In this document: positions 1 to 11,069 of the stretch, in pieces
Position numbering within the stretch: position 1 is the first letter of the stretch
Layout of the letters: every line of letters starts with the position of its first letter
NCBI RefSeq assembly: GCF_963082655.1
Contig: NC_081553.1
Span: 24,207,276 to 24,271,275 of the forward strand
Direction of reading: 5' to 3'
Source of the DNA: Stomoxys calcitrans
Taxonomy: Eukaryota > Arthropoda > Insecta > Diptera > Muscidae
Length of the DNA stretch: 64,000 nt
Made by a program: the position numbers and the translations under genes
The notes under the pieces: generated by a model
Database searches by the model: none
Seen by the model: the letters and a program-made list of their open reading frames with translations, nothing else
Told to the model about the DNA's origin: nothing

Positions 1-320
1 TTCGTCTTTGGTTAGAAAACTTTTCAACCATATTAGATGTGATGGCTTCAAGGGCCGTGTGTTGGTATGTTGTATTTGAATCGTATTAATAGCGAAAACG
101 CATCTATGATACTAATACCACATTAACCAAGCTCGACAACCCTGCTTATTAGCGGTGCTTTTCCAAATGCATGTATTTTTGTGTAATGACAGACATTCTG
201 ATGATTTTTGTTCATCTGTCGGAAGTTGTATTGATGGCTTCGAACGCTAAGACAACGGCAATGGCTCTCGCTGTTGCTTCGTATGAACAGGTTCGAATCC
301 TGGCCGGGCTCTGCCGAATT
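1..320 (+). repeat. Partial inverted-repeat element with tRNA-like B box (left end cut by window)
   Basis: This stretch matches, in the opposite orientation, the complete element at 23371-23912. It begins inside that element's terminal inverted repeat (ttcgtctttggtta) and runs through the shared words ggccgtg.gttggtatgttg and catgtatttttgtgtaatga. Positions 288-303 form a T-arm-like stem-loop, cag-gttcgaatc-ctg, which fits a RNA polymerase III B box (GGTTCGAATCC). Similarity stops near 320, where a LINE fragment begins. I see no convincing acceptor stem or anticodon arm, so it is not called a tRNA gene. Confidence 0.6.
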
Positions 321-327
321 CCTTTTA

Positions 328-461
328 AGGGCTCAATGCTCTCTATCTTCACCGCACTTAATAGTTGTGGTCTCAATCCGGTCAAACAGTGCCCCAGTAT
401 GGTCCTAGTGGCTCTTGACCTATCGAAGGCGTTTGGCACAGTTAGCCATGTCGTTGAGTAG
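328..461 (+). pseudogene. Non-LTR reverse transcriptase scrap (motif A region)
   Basis: The frame reads ...VLVALDLSKAFGTVSH..., which matches the usual non-LTR reverse transcriptase motif A (VALDLSKAFDTVSH in Jockey/I-type LINEs). The second motif Asp, a metal ligand, is replaced by Gly (codon GGC near 433). A stop follows at 459-461 and no other RT motifs flank it. This is a short dead fragment of about 45 codons joined directly to the tRNA-like repeat on its left. The clade assignment is uncertain. Confidence 0.65.
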
Positions 462-561
462 ATAACCAAAACGTTCCTATTTCAATTGTGGTGGGTGCCA
501 AAGGTTGGACAGTTAGTTTTTTTTAGATGTTCTTGCCAAATTTATTATGAAACAGCAAATA

Positions 562-798
562 TTGGGTTGCCCAAAAAGTAATTGCGGATTTTTCATACAG
601 TCGGCGTTGACAAATTTTTTCACAGCTTGTAACTCTGTAATTGCATTCTTTCTTCTGTCAGTTATCAGCTGTTACTTTTAGCTTGCTTTAGAAAAAAAAA
701 GTGTAAAAAAAGTATATTTGATTAAACTTCATTCTAAGTTTTATTAAAAATGCATTTACTTTCTTTTAAAAAATCCGCAATTACTTTTTGGGCAACCA
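562..798 (+). mobile_element. Mariner-type MITE, copy 1
   Basis: Terminal inverted repeats begin ttgggttgcccaaaaagtaa and end with its complement, and TA dinucleotides flank both ends (560-561 and 799-800). The 237-bp body has no coding capacity. Four relatives occur in this window (16811, 20903, 60190, 62751). The right terminus is slightly degraded (ggcaacca instead of ggcaacccaa). TA target duplication and TIR form fit the Tc1/mariner superfamily. The transposase source is not present here. Confidence 0.85.
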
Positions 799-800
799 TA

Positions 801-2070
801 CAATGGCCTGCAAAACTTGTAAAGAAAGTCCAATTGGGTTCAATTTCTATAATGATCTGACTTTGGCAAAGTTCTTTATACAAATTTTATGGGTTCTTTG
901 TTGGTACTATTTTCCTACATCAATTTGTTACCATTTTGTGATACGTTTTACCATCTCTGAACCACGATACCTTGTGAAGACTGGCATCTTCTCACCCATT
1001 TATCATATTTATTATGATTTTTAATTAAAAACTTTAAACAGCACGAAGCCCCCAACTTCCGACCGAGTGAGTGAGTGAGTCCAGAAAAAAAGCCAACAAC
1101 AAAACAAAGCAAACCCCTTGCTGCATGCAAGCCAATGAAATGAAAGAAAAACAAAAAAAAAAAAAAAAAACAAGTGACAAGATGCGTATACTAAGAAGAA
1201 GAAGAAGAAGAAGGTGAAGAGGATCTTCTTCTTGTTCATCTTGAACACGATGAAGAAATGGCAAAAACTAATAAATAAAAATTACATTAATTGCCGGGCA
1301 ATTTGTTGTCAGAAAGAGAGAAAGCGAAATCAAGAATAAGAACAACTATGACATCATCCGCAAGGCGATGAATGTCCTTTTACTCTTTGGTCTCATTGCA
1401 ACTCCTTTCGAATTTAATTTTTTACCAAAGGATATCACAGAACGTTTCTCTAGGTGGGGGGAAGGACAACAAGCAACAAACAAAAGATGTTCGGAAGAGG
1501 ATTATTCTTTTATTTTAACTTCCTTTGCCTTTTCTCACTTCATTCGAGGATTCTTGATACTCTACCATCTCCCTGCTCACCCCGGCCAGCACACAATCAC
1601 CTCATCTAACTGTTCTAAGTGAAATTACAATCAATTATAGCGATGCAATCACTTTGGCCAAAGGTAAACTTATTCACTATACTCCATTCATTCCATGGCA
1701 AAGTATTGAGTCCTTAAAAAACATTCTTCGAATTGGCAAAATGAAAATCTATGAATCTCTTGGTAATTAAGTAACTGCACTCCTGCTGAATGGCTCCCAA
1801 ATGCCAAGGATAAAGTTGTTAAAAAAAAGCGAAAACAAAAACAAACAATCGGAAAATATTCCCGAAATGAAGGGAAACGGAAGAACAATACATCGATGAT
1901 ATGGTGCAAGCACGTCAACAGGACAACAGTAACTTCATCCATATCTTGTTATTGGTTTTGTAGTTATAAGCGAAATGGCGGAAATATGGAAGTTCGTTAA
2001 GGTAATGGAGGTAGATGTATAAGCACAGTGATTTTTCGGTACAAAGTGAAACTAAGATGCTGGATTTCAG
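801..2070. other. Unassigned AT-rich spacer
   Basis: No recognisable gene or repeat. It holds a poly-A run near 1151-1170 and a short (GAA)n tract at about 1194-1214. The short open frames on both strands have low-complexity translations, caused by the poly-A/T tracts, and no recognisable domain. Confidence 0.5.
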
Positions 2071-2076
2071 GCAAAA

Positions 2077-3309
2077 ACAAGTAAGAGCGTGCTAAGTTCA
2101 GCCGGGCCGAATCTTATACACCCTCCACCATGGATCGCATTTGTCGAGTTCTATGCGCGGTATCTCTTTTTTAAGGCAAACAAAGAATATTGGATAAGAA
2201 CTGGTATGCTATTGGAGCTATATCAAGTTGTAGTTCGATTTGGAACATAAATGAATGCTGAACATTGTAGAAGTCATTGTGTAAAATTTCAGTTAATTCG
2301 GATAAGAATTGCGCCTTGTAGGGGCTCAAGAAGCAAAATGGGGAGATAGGTTTATATGGGAGCTGCATCAGGCTATAGACCGCTTCAGACCATATTTGAC
2401 ACGTTTGTTAAAGGTCATGAGAGAAGCTGTTGAACAAAGTTTTAGCCAAATTGGATAATAATTGAACCCTCTAGAGGCCCAAGAAGTTAAGATCCCAGAT
2501 CCGTTTCTATGGCACCTATATCAGGTTATGAACCGATTTGGCACAGTTGTTGAAAGTCATAACAAAACACGTCGTGCTAAATTTCAGCCAAATTGGATAG
2601 GAATTGCGCCCTCTAGTGGCTCATGAAGTCAAGACTCCACATCGGTTTATATGACAGTTATATCAGGTTATAGACCGATTTGAACCATACTAAGCACTGT
2701 TTTTGGAAGTCATAACAAAACATGTCACGCAAAATTTCAGCCAAATCGGATAGCAATTGCGCCCTCTAGAGGCTCAAGAAATCTAATCAGGAGATCAGTT
2801 TATATGACAGCTATATCAGGTTATGAACAGATTTGAACTATACTTAACACAGTTGTTGGAAGTCATAATGAAACATGTCGGGCGAAATTCCAGTCAAAAC
2901 GGTTAGGAAATGCGCCCTCTAGAGGCTCAAGAAATCGAATCGGGAGATCGGTTTATATGACAGCAATATCAGATTATGAATAGATTTGAACCATGCTTAA
3001 CAAAATTTCAGCTAAATTGGATAACAATTACGCCCTCTAGAGGCTTACAAAGTCAAGATCCAAGATCGGTTTATATGGCAGCTATATCGAAACATGAACC
3101 GATATGGCCCATCTACAATCCCAACTCACCTACACTAATAAAAAGTATTTTTCAACAGACAGATGGAGCGACCGACTGGAGGCCATGGCTAGATCGACTT
3201 AAAATGTCATGACGATCAAAAGATATATACCTAGATGAATATTTCGAGGAGTTACAAACTGAATGATGAAATAAGTATACCCCCATCCCATGGTGGGAGG
3301 TATAAAAAG
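2077..3309 (-). mobile_element. INE-1/DINE-1-like element, family A, complete ends
   Basis: On the minus strand it runs from tataccctccaccat-type sequence at the right end (about 3285-3308) to the hairpin and cttacttgtt end at the left (2077-2110). The interior holds roughly six family A units (motif tatatgacagctatatcaggtt). Several units are diverged. The short ORF at 2976-3212 is a repeat shadow. The match to INE-1 end architecture is what supports the call. The microsatellite block is much reduced in this copy (cagacagatggagcgaccga near 3158). Confidence 0.8.
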
Positions 3310-3845
3310 GAGTTCCCTAACATTGATATTAGATTGATTTTCCCCTTTTTATAACCAACAGCGTAGGATGGGGGTATATTCATTTTATCATTCCTTTTAC
3401 AACATATCGAAATATCAATTTTCGACCCGAACACTTTGGGCGAAATTTACATATTAAGTTCGTACTTTGCTCTTAAATACCTTTCATTTGATACCCATAT
3501 TGTCCCAATCGGTAAACATGTCCGTCCGGGTAGGTTTTAGGATAGGGCGTCCCTCCAGGTTATTCGACCCAAAAATTTTATAATGATTTCGTGTTTTTGG
3601 GGTACCGTAAGGTGGTATACAAAATTTCGTTTAATTCGGCGCATGCATATCTGAAATCTGGAGGTTTTGAAAATTAAGGTATTGGGGATTGTCCGCTCCC
3701 CTCCGGGTATCAAATAATTTAGTACCCTATTTTCACCGGGTCTAAAATTTTACCATTTTTGAAAATGTCATGGACATTTGTTCAGTCGTTTTTGAGTCGC
3801 AACTGATAGATGAACCAACAAACAAACAAAGCGCAACAATTTAAT
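3310..3845 (-). repeat. Family D repeat fragment with an INE-like head
   Basis: A head like the family A/B 5' end (gtaggatgggggtatattc near 3361) leads into the reverse complement of family D words, including cctttcatttgatacccata (about 3480) and tttttgagtcgcaactg. No protein domain is seen. The composite suggests family D elements can share the INE-like 5' block. Confidence 0.5.
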
Positions 3846-5610
3846 TATACCCACCACCGAGGGATGGGGGCATATTCATTATGTCAATCCGTTTGCAACA
3901 GATTGAAATATCCATTTCCGACCTTATAAAGTATATACCTTGTTGATCAGCGTATAAATCTAAGACGATCTAGACATGTCCGTCCGTCTGTCTGTCTGTT
4001 GAAATCACGCTACTGTCTTTAAAAATAGAGATATTGAGCTGAAACTTTGCACGGATTCAGTGTTTGTCCATAAGCAGTTTAAGTTCGAAGATGGGCTATA
4101 TCGGACTTTATCTTCATATAGCCCCCATATAGACCGATCGGCCGATTTAGGGTCTTAGGCCCATAAAAGCCACATTTATTATGCGATTTTGCTGAAATTT
4201 GGGACGGTGAGTTGTGTTATGCCAGTCGACATTCTTCTTTAATATGGCCCAGATCGGTCCAGATTTGGATATAGCTGCCATATAGACCGATCAGCCGATT
4301 TAAGGTCTTAGGCCCATAAAAGCCACATTAATTATCCGATTTTGCTGAAATTTGGGACAGTGAGTTTCGTTAGGCCAGTCGAAATTATTCTTTAATTTGG
4401 CCCAGATCTGTTCAGATTTGGATATAGCTGCCATATAGACCGATCTCTCGATTTAAGAATTTGGGCCCATTAAAGGAGCATTTATAGTCCGATGTCGCCG
4501 AAATTTGGGACAGTGAGTTGTATAAGGACTTTCGATAACCTTTTCTAATTTCGCCTAGATCGGTTCAGATTTGGATATAGCTGCCATATAGACCAATCTC
4601 TCGATTTAAGGTTTTGGGCCCATAAGAGGCGCATTTATTATCCGATTTCGGCGAAATTTGGGACGGTGAGTTGTGTTATGCCAGTCGAAATTCTTCTTTA
4701 ATTTGGCCCAGATCGGTCCAGATTTGGATATAGCTGCCATATAGACCGATCAGCCGATTTAAGGTCTTAGGCCCATAAAAGGCGCATTTATTATCCAATT
4801 TTGCCAAAATTTGGGACAGTGAGTTGCGTTAGGTCAGTGGAAATTATTTTTTAATTTGGCCCAGATCTGTTCAGATTTGGATATAGCTGCCATATAGATC
4901 GATCTCTCGATTTAAGGCTTTGGGCCCATTAAAGGAGCATTTATTGTCCGATGTCGCCGAAATTTTGGACAGTCAGTTGAGTTGAGCCCTTTGACATTTT
5001 TCTTCAATTTGGCTCAGATTTGGATATAGCTGCCAATAGACCAATCTCTCGATTTAAGGTTTTGGGCCCATAAGAGGCGCATTTATTGTCCGATTTCGGC
5101 GAAATTTGGGACAGTGAGTTGTGTTAGGCTCTTTGACATCCTTCTTTAATTTGGCACAGATCGGTTCAGATTTGGATATAGCTGCCATATAGACCAATCT
5201 CTCGATTTAAGGTTTTGGGCCCATAAGAGGCGCATTTATTGTCCGATTTCGGCGAAATTTGGGACAGTGAGTTGTGTTAGGCTCTTCGAAATTTTTCTGC
5301 AACTTGGCCCAAATGGGTCCAGATTTGGATATTGCTGCCATATAGACCGATATCTCGAATTAAAATTTTGGCCAGATTTCACTGAAATTTGTCACAGTGT
5401 TTTTCGACATCCGTGTCGTATATGGTTCAGATCGGTCTATTTTGAAATATAGCTACTAAATAGATTAATATTTTGTTATACACAATTGAACAATGTCTCG
5501 TACTTATTAGTATTTGGTCCAAATCGGTACATATTTCGATATAGCTGCTATGGGGCGGATTTTGACGAAAGGTTATTTACATATATACCGAAGGTTTGGT
5601 ACAATTGTAT
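3846..5610 (+). mobile_element. INE-1-like element, family B, 3' end lost
   Basis: The 5' block starts tatacccaccaccgaggg, continues with the gaaatatccatttccgacc block, a (GTCY)n tract at about 3977-4002, and ttgaaatcacgcta. It is followed by about nine family B units (catatagaccgatc, cccataaaagccacattt). The 3' end decays near 5590-5610 at acatatataccgaagg, and the terminal hairpin is absent. Short ORFs at 5267-5746 are shadows of the last units. Confidence 0.8.
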
Positions 5611-5726
5611 TCCTAAAACATTTAGCACTAAAAGATACGCTTTTGACCCATTTTGCTGTCTGCAAACAGCAGAAAATGTTTGCTGTTTTAGCAAAATAAT
5701 TAGTGTTTATTTATTTTCAGCAGTCT

Positions 5727-6720
5727 TTTTATGCCCACCACTATAGGATGGGGGTATTCTAATTTAGTCATACCGTTTGATATCCTTGATCGTCTCTACA
5801 TTCTGAGTGCATCTAACCATGTCCATCTGTTCGTCTGTCGAAATCACGATAGCTGTAGAACGCATAAAGGTAGTCACTTAAAAATTTTTCAGAGATATTT
5901 ACTATTGTTGTATGTCGTTGGGGATTGCAAATGGGCCATATCGGTTCAGATTTGGATATAGCTCCCATATAAACCGACTTCTAGAGCCCCTTGAAGCTGC
6001 AATTTTTGCTCGATTGGGCTGAATTTTTGCATGTGGTGGTTTGTTATGACTCCAAACAACTGCGTCAAGCACAGTCCAAATCTGTCTATAACTTGATATA
6101 GCTCCCATATAGACCGTTCTCTCGATTTGACTTCTTGAGCCCTTAAAAGAAGCAATTTTCGTCCGATAGCGGTCGAAATGCATAAATCTAGCCACTTAAA
6201 AATTGCACAGATACTTACTATGTAGGTCGTTGGGGATTGCAAATGGGCCATATATGTTCAGATTTAGATATAGCTCCCGATTTGAATTCTTGAGCCCCTG
6301 GAAGCCACAATTTTTGTTCGATTTGGCTAAAATGTTACATGTGGTGTTCTGTTATGACTTTTAACAACTGTGCCAAATACAGTCCAAATCGATCTATAAC
6401 CTGATTTAGCTTCCATATAAACCGATTTCCCGATTTGACTTCTGGAGCCCTTACAAGCCGCAATTATTCTCCGATTTGGCTGAAATTTTGCAGGTAGTGT
6501 TCTGTAATGACTTTCAACAACTGTGCCAAGTACGGTCCAAATCGGTCTATAACCTGTTTTTGCTCCCGTATAAACCGGTCTCTCCATTATCCTTGTTCGG
6601 TTCGTAGAAGCTTTAATTTTTGCTGGTTTGACAGAAGTTTGGTATATAGAATAAAATTATGCCCTTCAATTAAATATATTTAGTATAAATTTTTAGCAGA
6701 ATTCATGGTGGTGGGTTCAC
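5727..6720 (+). mobile_element. INE-1-like element, A-related subfamily without terminal hairpin
   Basis: Starts atgcccaccactataggatg, with a short microsatellite (catgtccatctgttcgtctg near 5818). Units carry tatagctcccatataaaccg and cgatttggctgaaatttt. The 3' side matches the compact element at 63187-63868 (read in the opposite orientation), sharing ttagcagaattcatggtggtgggttcac. The terminal hairpin present there is missing here. Minus-strand frames of 86-101 aa are array shadows. Confidence 0.7.
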
Positions 6721-7009
6721 AAATTCTTGTTGTCTTTCAAATGAATTGTATTGCAAGCTTCACATTATGCCTGAGTCGGCATAACTGTGACCCTCTGAGA
6801 TTAATTTATGAAAACTTTAGGTCGTTCAATTTTGACTGTTGTGCGATGCTTCTTATGTTGGGCGCCTTTCGGTGTCATAGGTCGCAGAAATCTCTCTCTC
6901 CCTGTTTTGTGGCAAGCTTAGCATCCCCCTGTTCATCTTTCGGTTTGCCACTTTAGATGGGCTGTCCACTAGACGCTTTTTCTTGCCTTCTTGTCCCGAT
7001 TTACATCAG

Positions 7010-7430
7010 CTGGGCTGGATGTACTCCTTTTATTTTAACCTGCTGGGTTGAAACGGGTCCCACCTCATCTGTCAGCTTTGCCCTGCTCACTTCTCTACTC
7101 GACTGTCTTCCCATTCCGCGGATAGCTTCCTTCCTTTTTTCCTTTTGCTTAGAAATTCCGCTTTGGACTCCGAGGCCGATGATCCCCTGTGTACCTATGG
7201 GTTGTCTCCTCTTTCTGAGGGACTTTTTGTACTCTTCTAGTGTTTCCTCTTCGGATAACCTGGTCTTTAATATGAAATTCTGCCGAGGCGAGCTGCCCTA
7301 CACAACGGCTTTATCTGCGTTATTGGTGGCAGTGTCGCGAGATGTCGGTATGTCTTTTCCTGCAGCAACATTCAGGGTAGACGTCGAGGATCGCAGTGTT
7401 TCCACTGGTCGACGCAAGGTTTTCTAGCTG
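7010..7430 (-). pseudogene. Possible LINE ORF1 (gag-like) remnant
   Basis: The minus strand is open for about 100 codons and reads a charged, Lys/Glu-rich segment that includes RLSEEETLEEYKKSLRKRRQ and KEKRKEAIRGMGRQSSREV. This resembles the low-complexity N-terminal part of non-LTR ORF1 proteins. No CCHC zinc knuckle is visible. The plus-strand frame over the same bases (6957-7427) has a hydrophobic, Cys/Ser/Phe-rich composition typical of an antisense shadow. The assignment rests on composition only. Confidence 0.3.
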
Positions 7431-7440
7431 CTTTTGAAAC

Positions 7441-8639
7441 CGGACATGCCTGCAGAGGCAAGGGTATAATTGCCGCCCTCTCTTGTCCAATCTAAACTAG
7501 CATCATTCTCAGATTAAGTGGTCCTATTGTAGCCAATGAAGCTTTGACAATCAAAATGGGCAGTATAGGTTCAACAAATGTCGGTTATATATAAATATGC
7601 TGCGATCGGGACAGCACTAAAGCTTCTACATACTTTCCTGGTTGTCAATCTGAAACGTTGAAATCCTCTTTGTTTTCTCAAAAAACCACTGTAAAATTTG
7701 GTGGGATTTTGCCAAACATGAATTTGGCTAATAACTAAATGCTAAATGTGTTCTCATGCAAAAACTACAACTCGCCGCTGAAGATGTACAGAAGGAGCGA
7801 GAAAAATACCAATGATAAAATTAAGGATAAATATTTACTTAATTGCTTTTCAAATTGAAAAACTTTCCCAGAATGCAACAGAACAAACAGAAAATGAAAA
7901 TAAACAAGTTTTGCTTCAATACCCAGGCAAGAAGCAACAGGCAATAGAGCCCCCCTACGCCATAATCACAGCCAACACTCTCATCGCGGGCAAAGTGGCC
8001 CGTGAAAGCAATGTCTTAAATCTCAAGAAGTGCGCTGTGCCTGTGTGTGAATAATTCAAGAGCTCTTACGGCAGGCAGTCTTCATTATTTCTAAACGCTT
8101 TATTGTCATTGCTTCTTAACTTTAGTTTGGAGTCTCCTCGGTGGCTTTGACTGTCTCTCTCTCTGTCTCTATCCCATTGCCCGATGCTTTTGATGTGGTG
8201 TTGCCGCTACCTCGCCGTTCTTTATTTTGCTGCGTTTTTTCTTTTTTTTTTTAATATTCAACACTTTTGCTTGTTCTAAATCCCCGTGAATTTAGTTGTC
8301 TGACACTTTAGCCGCCTGCTTAAATATTCTGTTTGAGCGTGTTAAACGCGGCTATTAAAAATACAAGCAGCAATATTTAATTGCTACGCATGCATGCATG
8401 TGTCAGGGGGAGGTGTGAATGAAAATAAGCGCGAAAAGCAAAATGAAAACACACACATGAGGATACATGTGAGAAATGGTGGGTATGCGTGTATGTGTGT
8501 GTGTGTCCATAAGGACCTAAGGACATATCAGCAGAATAAAAAAAGTTGAAAAATTAGTCTTTCGCACTACAAAGGCATTCATAAGCTATATAGGTAGCCG
8601 TCAGCTTTATTCTCTAAAATAATACAAGGAGGGCAAACA
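7441..8639. other. Unassigned spacer with short simple repeats
   Basis: Holds a pyrimidine-rich ctctctctctgtctct stretch (about 8155-8170), a poly-T run near 8241 and a (TG)n tract at about 8490-8507. The 80-codon plus frame at 7812-8054 has no domain I recognise. No other structure seen. Confidence 0.45.
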
Positions 8640-8642
8640 AGA

Positions 8643-8684
8643 TTGCAAATTTGACAATTTGCCCCTTAACATTCCATTAAGGGA
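8643..8684 (-). repeat. SINE tail fragment
   Basis: About 40 bp match the 3' tail of the tRNA-derived SINE (gcaaattt..ccccttaacattccattaaggga). The rest of that SINE is missing. The join to the adjacent INE-1-like array is abrupt, at about 8686. Confidence 0.5.
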
Positions 8685-8687
8685 CGT

Positions 8688-10060
8688 CGAAAATCCTAAC
8701 TAAAGTCACTGTGTTAATTTTCAGTGAAATCGGATTATAAATGCGCCTTTTATGGGGTCAAACTTTATATCGAGATTTCGGTCTATATGCCAGCCAAAGC
8801 CAAATTTGGACCGATTTGGACCAAGTTGCAGAAAAATGTCAAAGAGCCTAACACAACTCACTGTCCCAAATTTCGGCGAAATCGGACAATAAATGTGCTT
8901 TTTATGGCCGCGAGGCCTTATATCGAGAGATCGGTCTATATGGCAGCTATATCCAAATTGTGGACCGATCTGAGCCAAACTTAAGAAGGATGTTGAAGGT
9001 ACTAACACAACTCACTATCCTAAATTTTGGCGTAATCGGACAATATATGCGCCTTTTATGGGCTCAAAACCTCAAATCGAGAGATCGGTCTATATGACAG
9101 CTATATCCAAATCTGGACCGATTTGAGTCATATTGCAGAAGTATGTCGAAGAGCTTAACACAACTCACTGTCCCAAATTTCGGCGAAATCGGACAATAAA
9201 TGTGCTTTTTATGGCCGCGAAGCCTTGTATCGAGAGATCGGTCTATATGGCAGCTATATTCAAACCTGGACCGATCTGAGCCAAATTTAAGAAGTATTTC
9301 GAGGGGCATAACTTAACTCACTGTTTCAAATTTCGGCGAAATCGGACAATAAATGCGCCTCTTATGGCCCCAAAACCTTAAATCGAGAGATCGGTCTATA
9401 TGGCAGGTATATCCAAATCTGGACCGATCTAAGCCAAACTTAAGAAGGATGTTGAAGGTGGTAACACAACTCACTATCCTCAATTTTGGCATAATCGGAC
9501 AATAAATGCGCCGTTTATGGGCTCAAAACCTTAAATCGAGAGATCGGTCTATATGGCAGCTATATCCAAAACAGGATCGATATGTGCCATATTACAGGAA
9601 TATGTCGTGGGCTTAATTAAACTCGCTGTCCCAAATTTCGGCGAAATCGGACAATAAATGCGCCTTTTATGGGCTCAAAACCTTAAATCGAGAGATCGTC
9701 CTATATGGCAGCTATATCAAAATCTGGACCGATCTAGACCAAATTGAAGAAAGATGTCGAAGGGCCCAACGCAACTCACTGTCCAAAATTTCAGCAAAAT
9801 CGGCTTTCATAGGACGAAGACCCTAAATCAGCGGATTGGTCTATATGGGCTATATGAATATATATCCCATCTTCGAACTTAACCTGCTAATGGACTAAAA
9901 AAGAATCTGTACAAAGTTTCAGTTCAATATCTTTATTTTTAAAGACTGTAGCTTCATTTTAACAGACAGACTGACGGACATGGATGGATCGTCTAAATAT
10001 TTACACTGATCAAGAATATATATACTTTATATAGTCGGAAATGGATATTTCGATGTGCTG
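8688..10060 (-). mobile_element. INE-1-like element, family B, both tips lost
   Basis: About eight family B units on the minus strand (agatcggtctatatggcagc, ctcactgtcccaaatttcgg). They are followed by the 5' core (aaagactgta..cagacagactgacggacatg) and the tagtcggaaatggatatttc block. The hairpin end is missing on the left. On the right the element stops at 10060, about 35 bp short of its normal tip, against a reversed RTE fragment. Confidence 0.8.
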
Positions 10061-10062
10061 AT

Positions 10063-11068
10063 GCATATGCCTTATCAGCGTGTCGCCTCCTTTCTTAAAA
10101 CATTCAGCGGGCAACCCATCGGCTGTTACTGCCTTTTTGTTCTTTAGTCACGTCACTGCAAATTGGTCCTCATGCCGACTAGGAGCTAAACATTCTATAC
10201 CAGTATCCTCTTCGCCGTCGTCGTTGAACACTAGCAGCCGAAAAAATATTTTTTTCCATAATCTCAATACACTGTCCGTATCAGTTACCAGATTTCCTTC
10301 TTTGTCCCTACAGGAGGATGTGTCTGCGCCGGCCATCGGTTTGATGTTTGGTTCTTTGGTAGAATTTCCCGACTTAATTTTGACTTAATTAGCTTACACT
10401 CACCAAGGCCATCCGTTTGATGTTTGATTCTTAGGTAGAATTTCCCGACTTAATTTTGACTTAATTAGCTTACACTCACGTCTTTCCATCTTCTTTTTTT
10501 TCTGCGGAATAGACGTTTCTCCTCTCTCTTCTTCTCACGATACCTCTCCATCATCTGGCGTTGCTACTGATTGCAGGGTTGCTCTGTATGCCGCATTCTT
10601 GGCTTCAGTAGCATCTCTACACTGTTGGTCGTAACATGGGTTTCCCTTGGGGGGAGGCTTCCGGTACCCAAGTACGGTTTTCGTGGGCAATGGATTGTCA
10701 CTGCGCCATTATACCATCGGGACAAGGAGTGCTTTCATCAAGCAGCTGGGTCAGTCGAGTGGAGTATGCCGTTGCCATCTGTTGTGTTTGCAGCTTTTCA
10801 ATGTACAACTTCCGTGCACTGTCAGATCGTATCTTTCTCGCCATACTCAAACGGGTGCGAACCTTTGCTGCAACAAGGTAATGATCCTAATCTATATTTG
10901 CGGCGGAATCTCTTAACCTCAGCCCATGGTCGGATGTTATCTCGTGGAGGCTGAATTTTCCGACTGTTGGGCCAGAGATGTCATTCTTCCCTATCTTCGC
11001 ATTAAAATCTCTCAGAACGATTTGAATATCATGGGCGGGACAGTGGTCGTATTCTCTCTCTCATGATC
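10063..11068 (-). pseudogene. RTE-like LINE fragment, endonuclease end to RT start
   Basis: The reverse complement matches the RTE-like copy at about 32310-33425. Peptide pieces include SSCRDKEGNLVTDTDSVLRL and ADGLPAECFKKGGDTLIRH, which belong to the linker and first RT block of RTE-type LINEs. Several stops and frame changes are present. It carries a 76-bp tandem duplication (10331-10406 and 10407-10482). It sits between two INE-1-like arrays arranged 5' end to 5' end. The forward ORFs at 10080 and 10571-10954 are antisense shadows. Confidence 0.8.
10331..10482 (-). repeat. 76-bp tandem duplication inside the RTE fragment
   Basis: Two adjacent 76-bp units start ggccatcggtttgatg (10331) and ggccatccgtttgatg (10407). 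They differ at only a few positions. The plus-strand RTE copy has a single unit here, so the duplication arose in this copy. Confidence 0.85.
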
Positions 11069-11069
11069 A

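Noticed and set aside
6957..7427. A 156-codon plus-strand protein
   Set aside because: The composition is that of an antisense reading of a Lys/Glu-rich retroelement frame. No domain or signal is seen.
7812..8054. Possible 80-codon host exon
   Set aside because: No recognised domain, splice context or repeat-independent support. Left as unassigned spacer.
10571..10954. Three overlapping plus-strand frames of 81-127 codons
   Set aside because: They are antisense to an RTE-like fragment that matches the plus-strand copy at 32300-33425.
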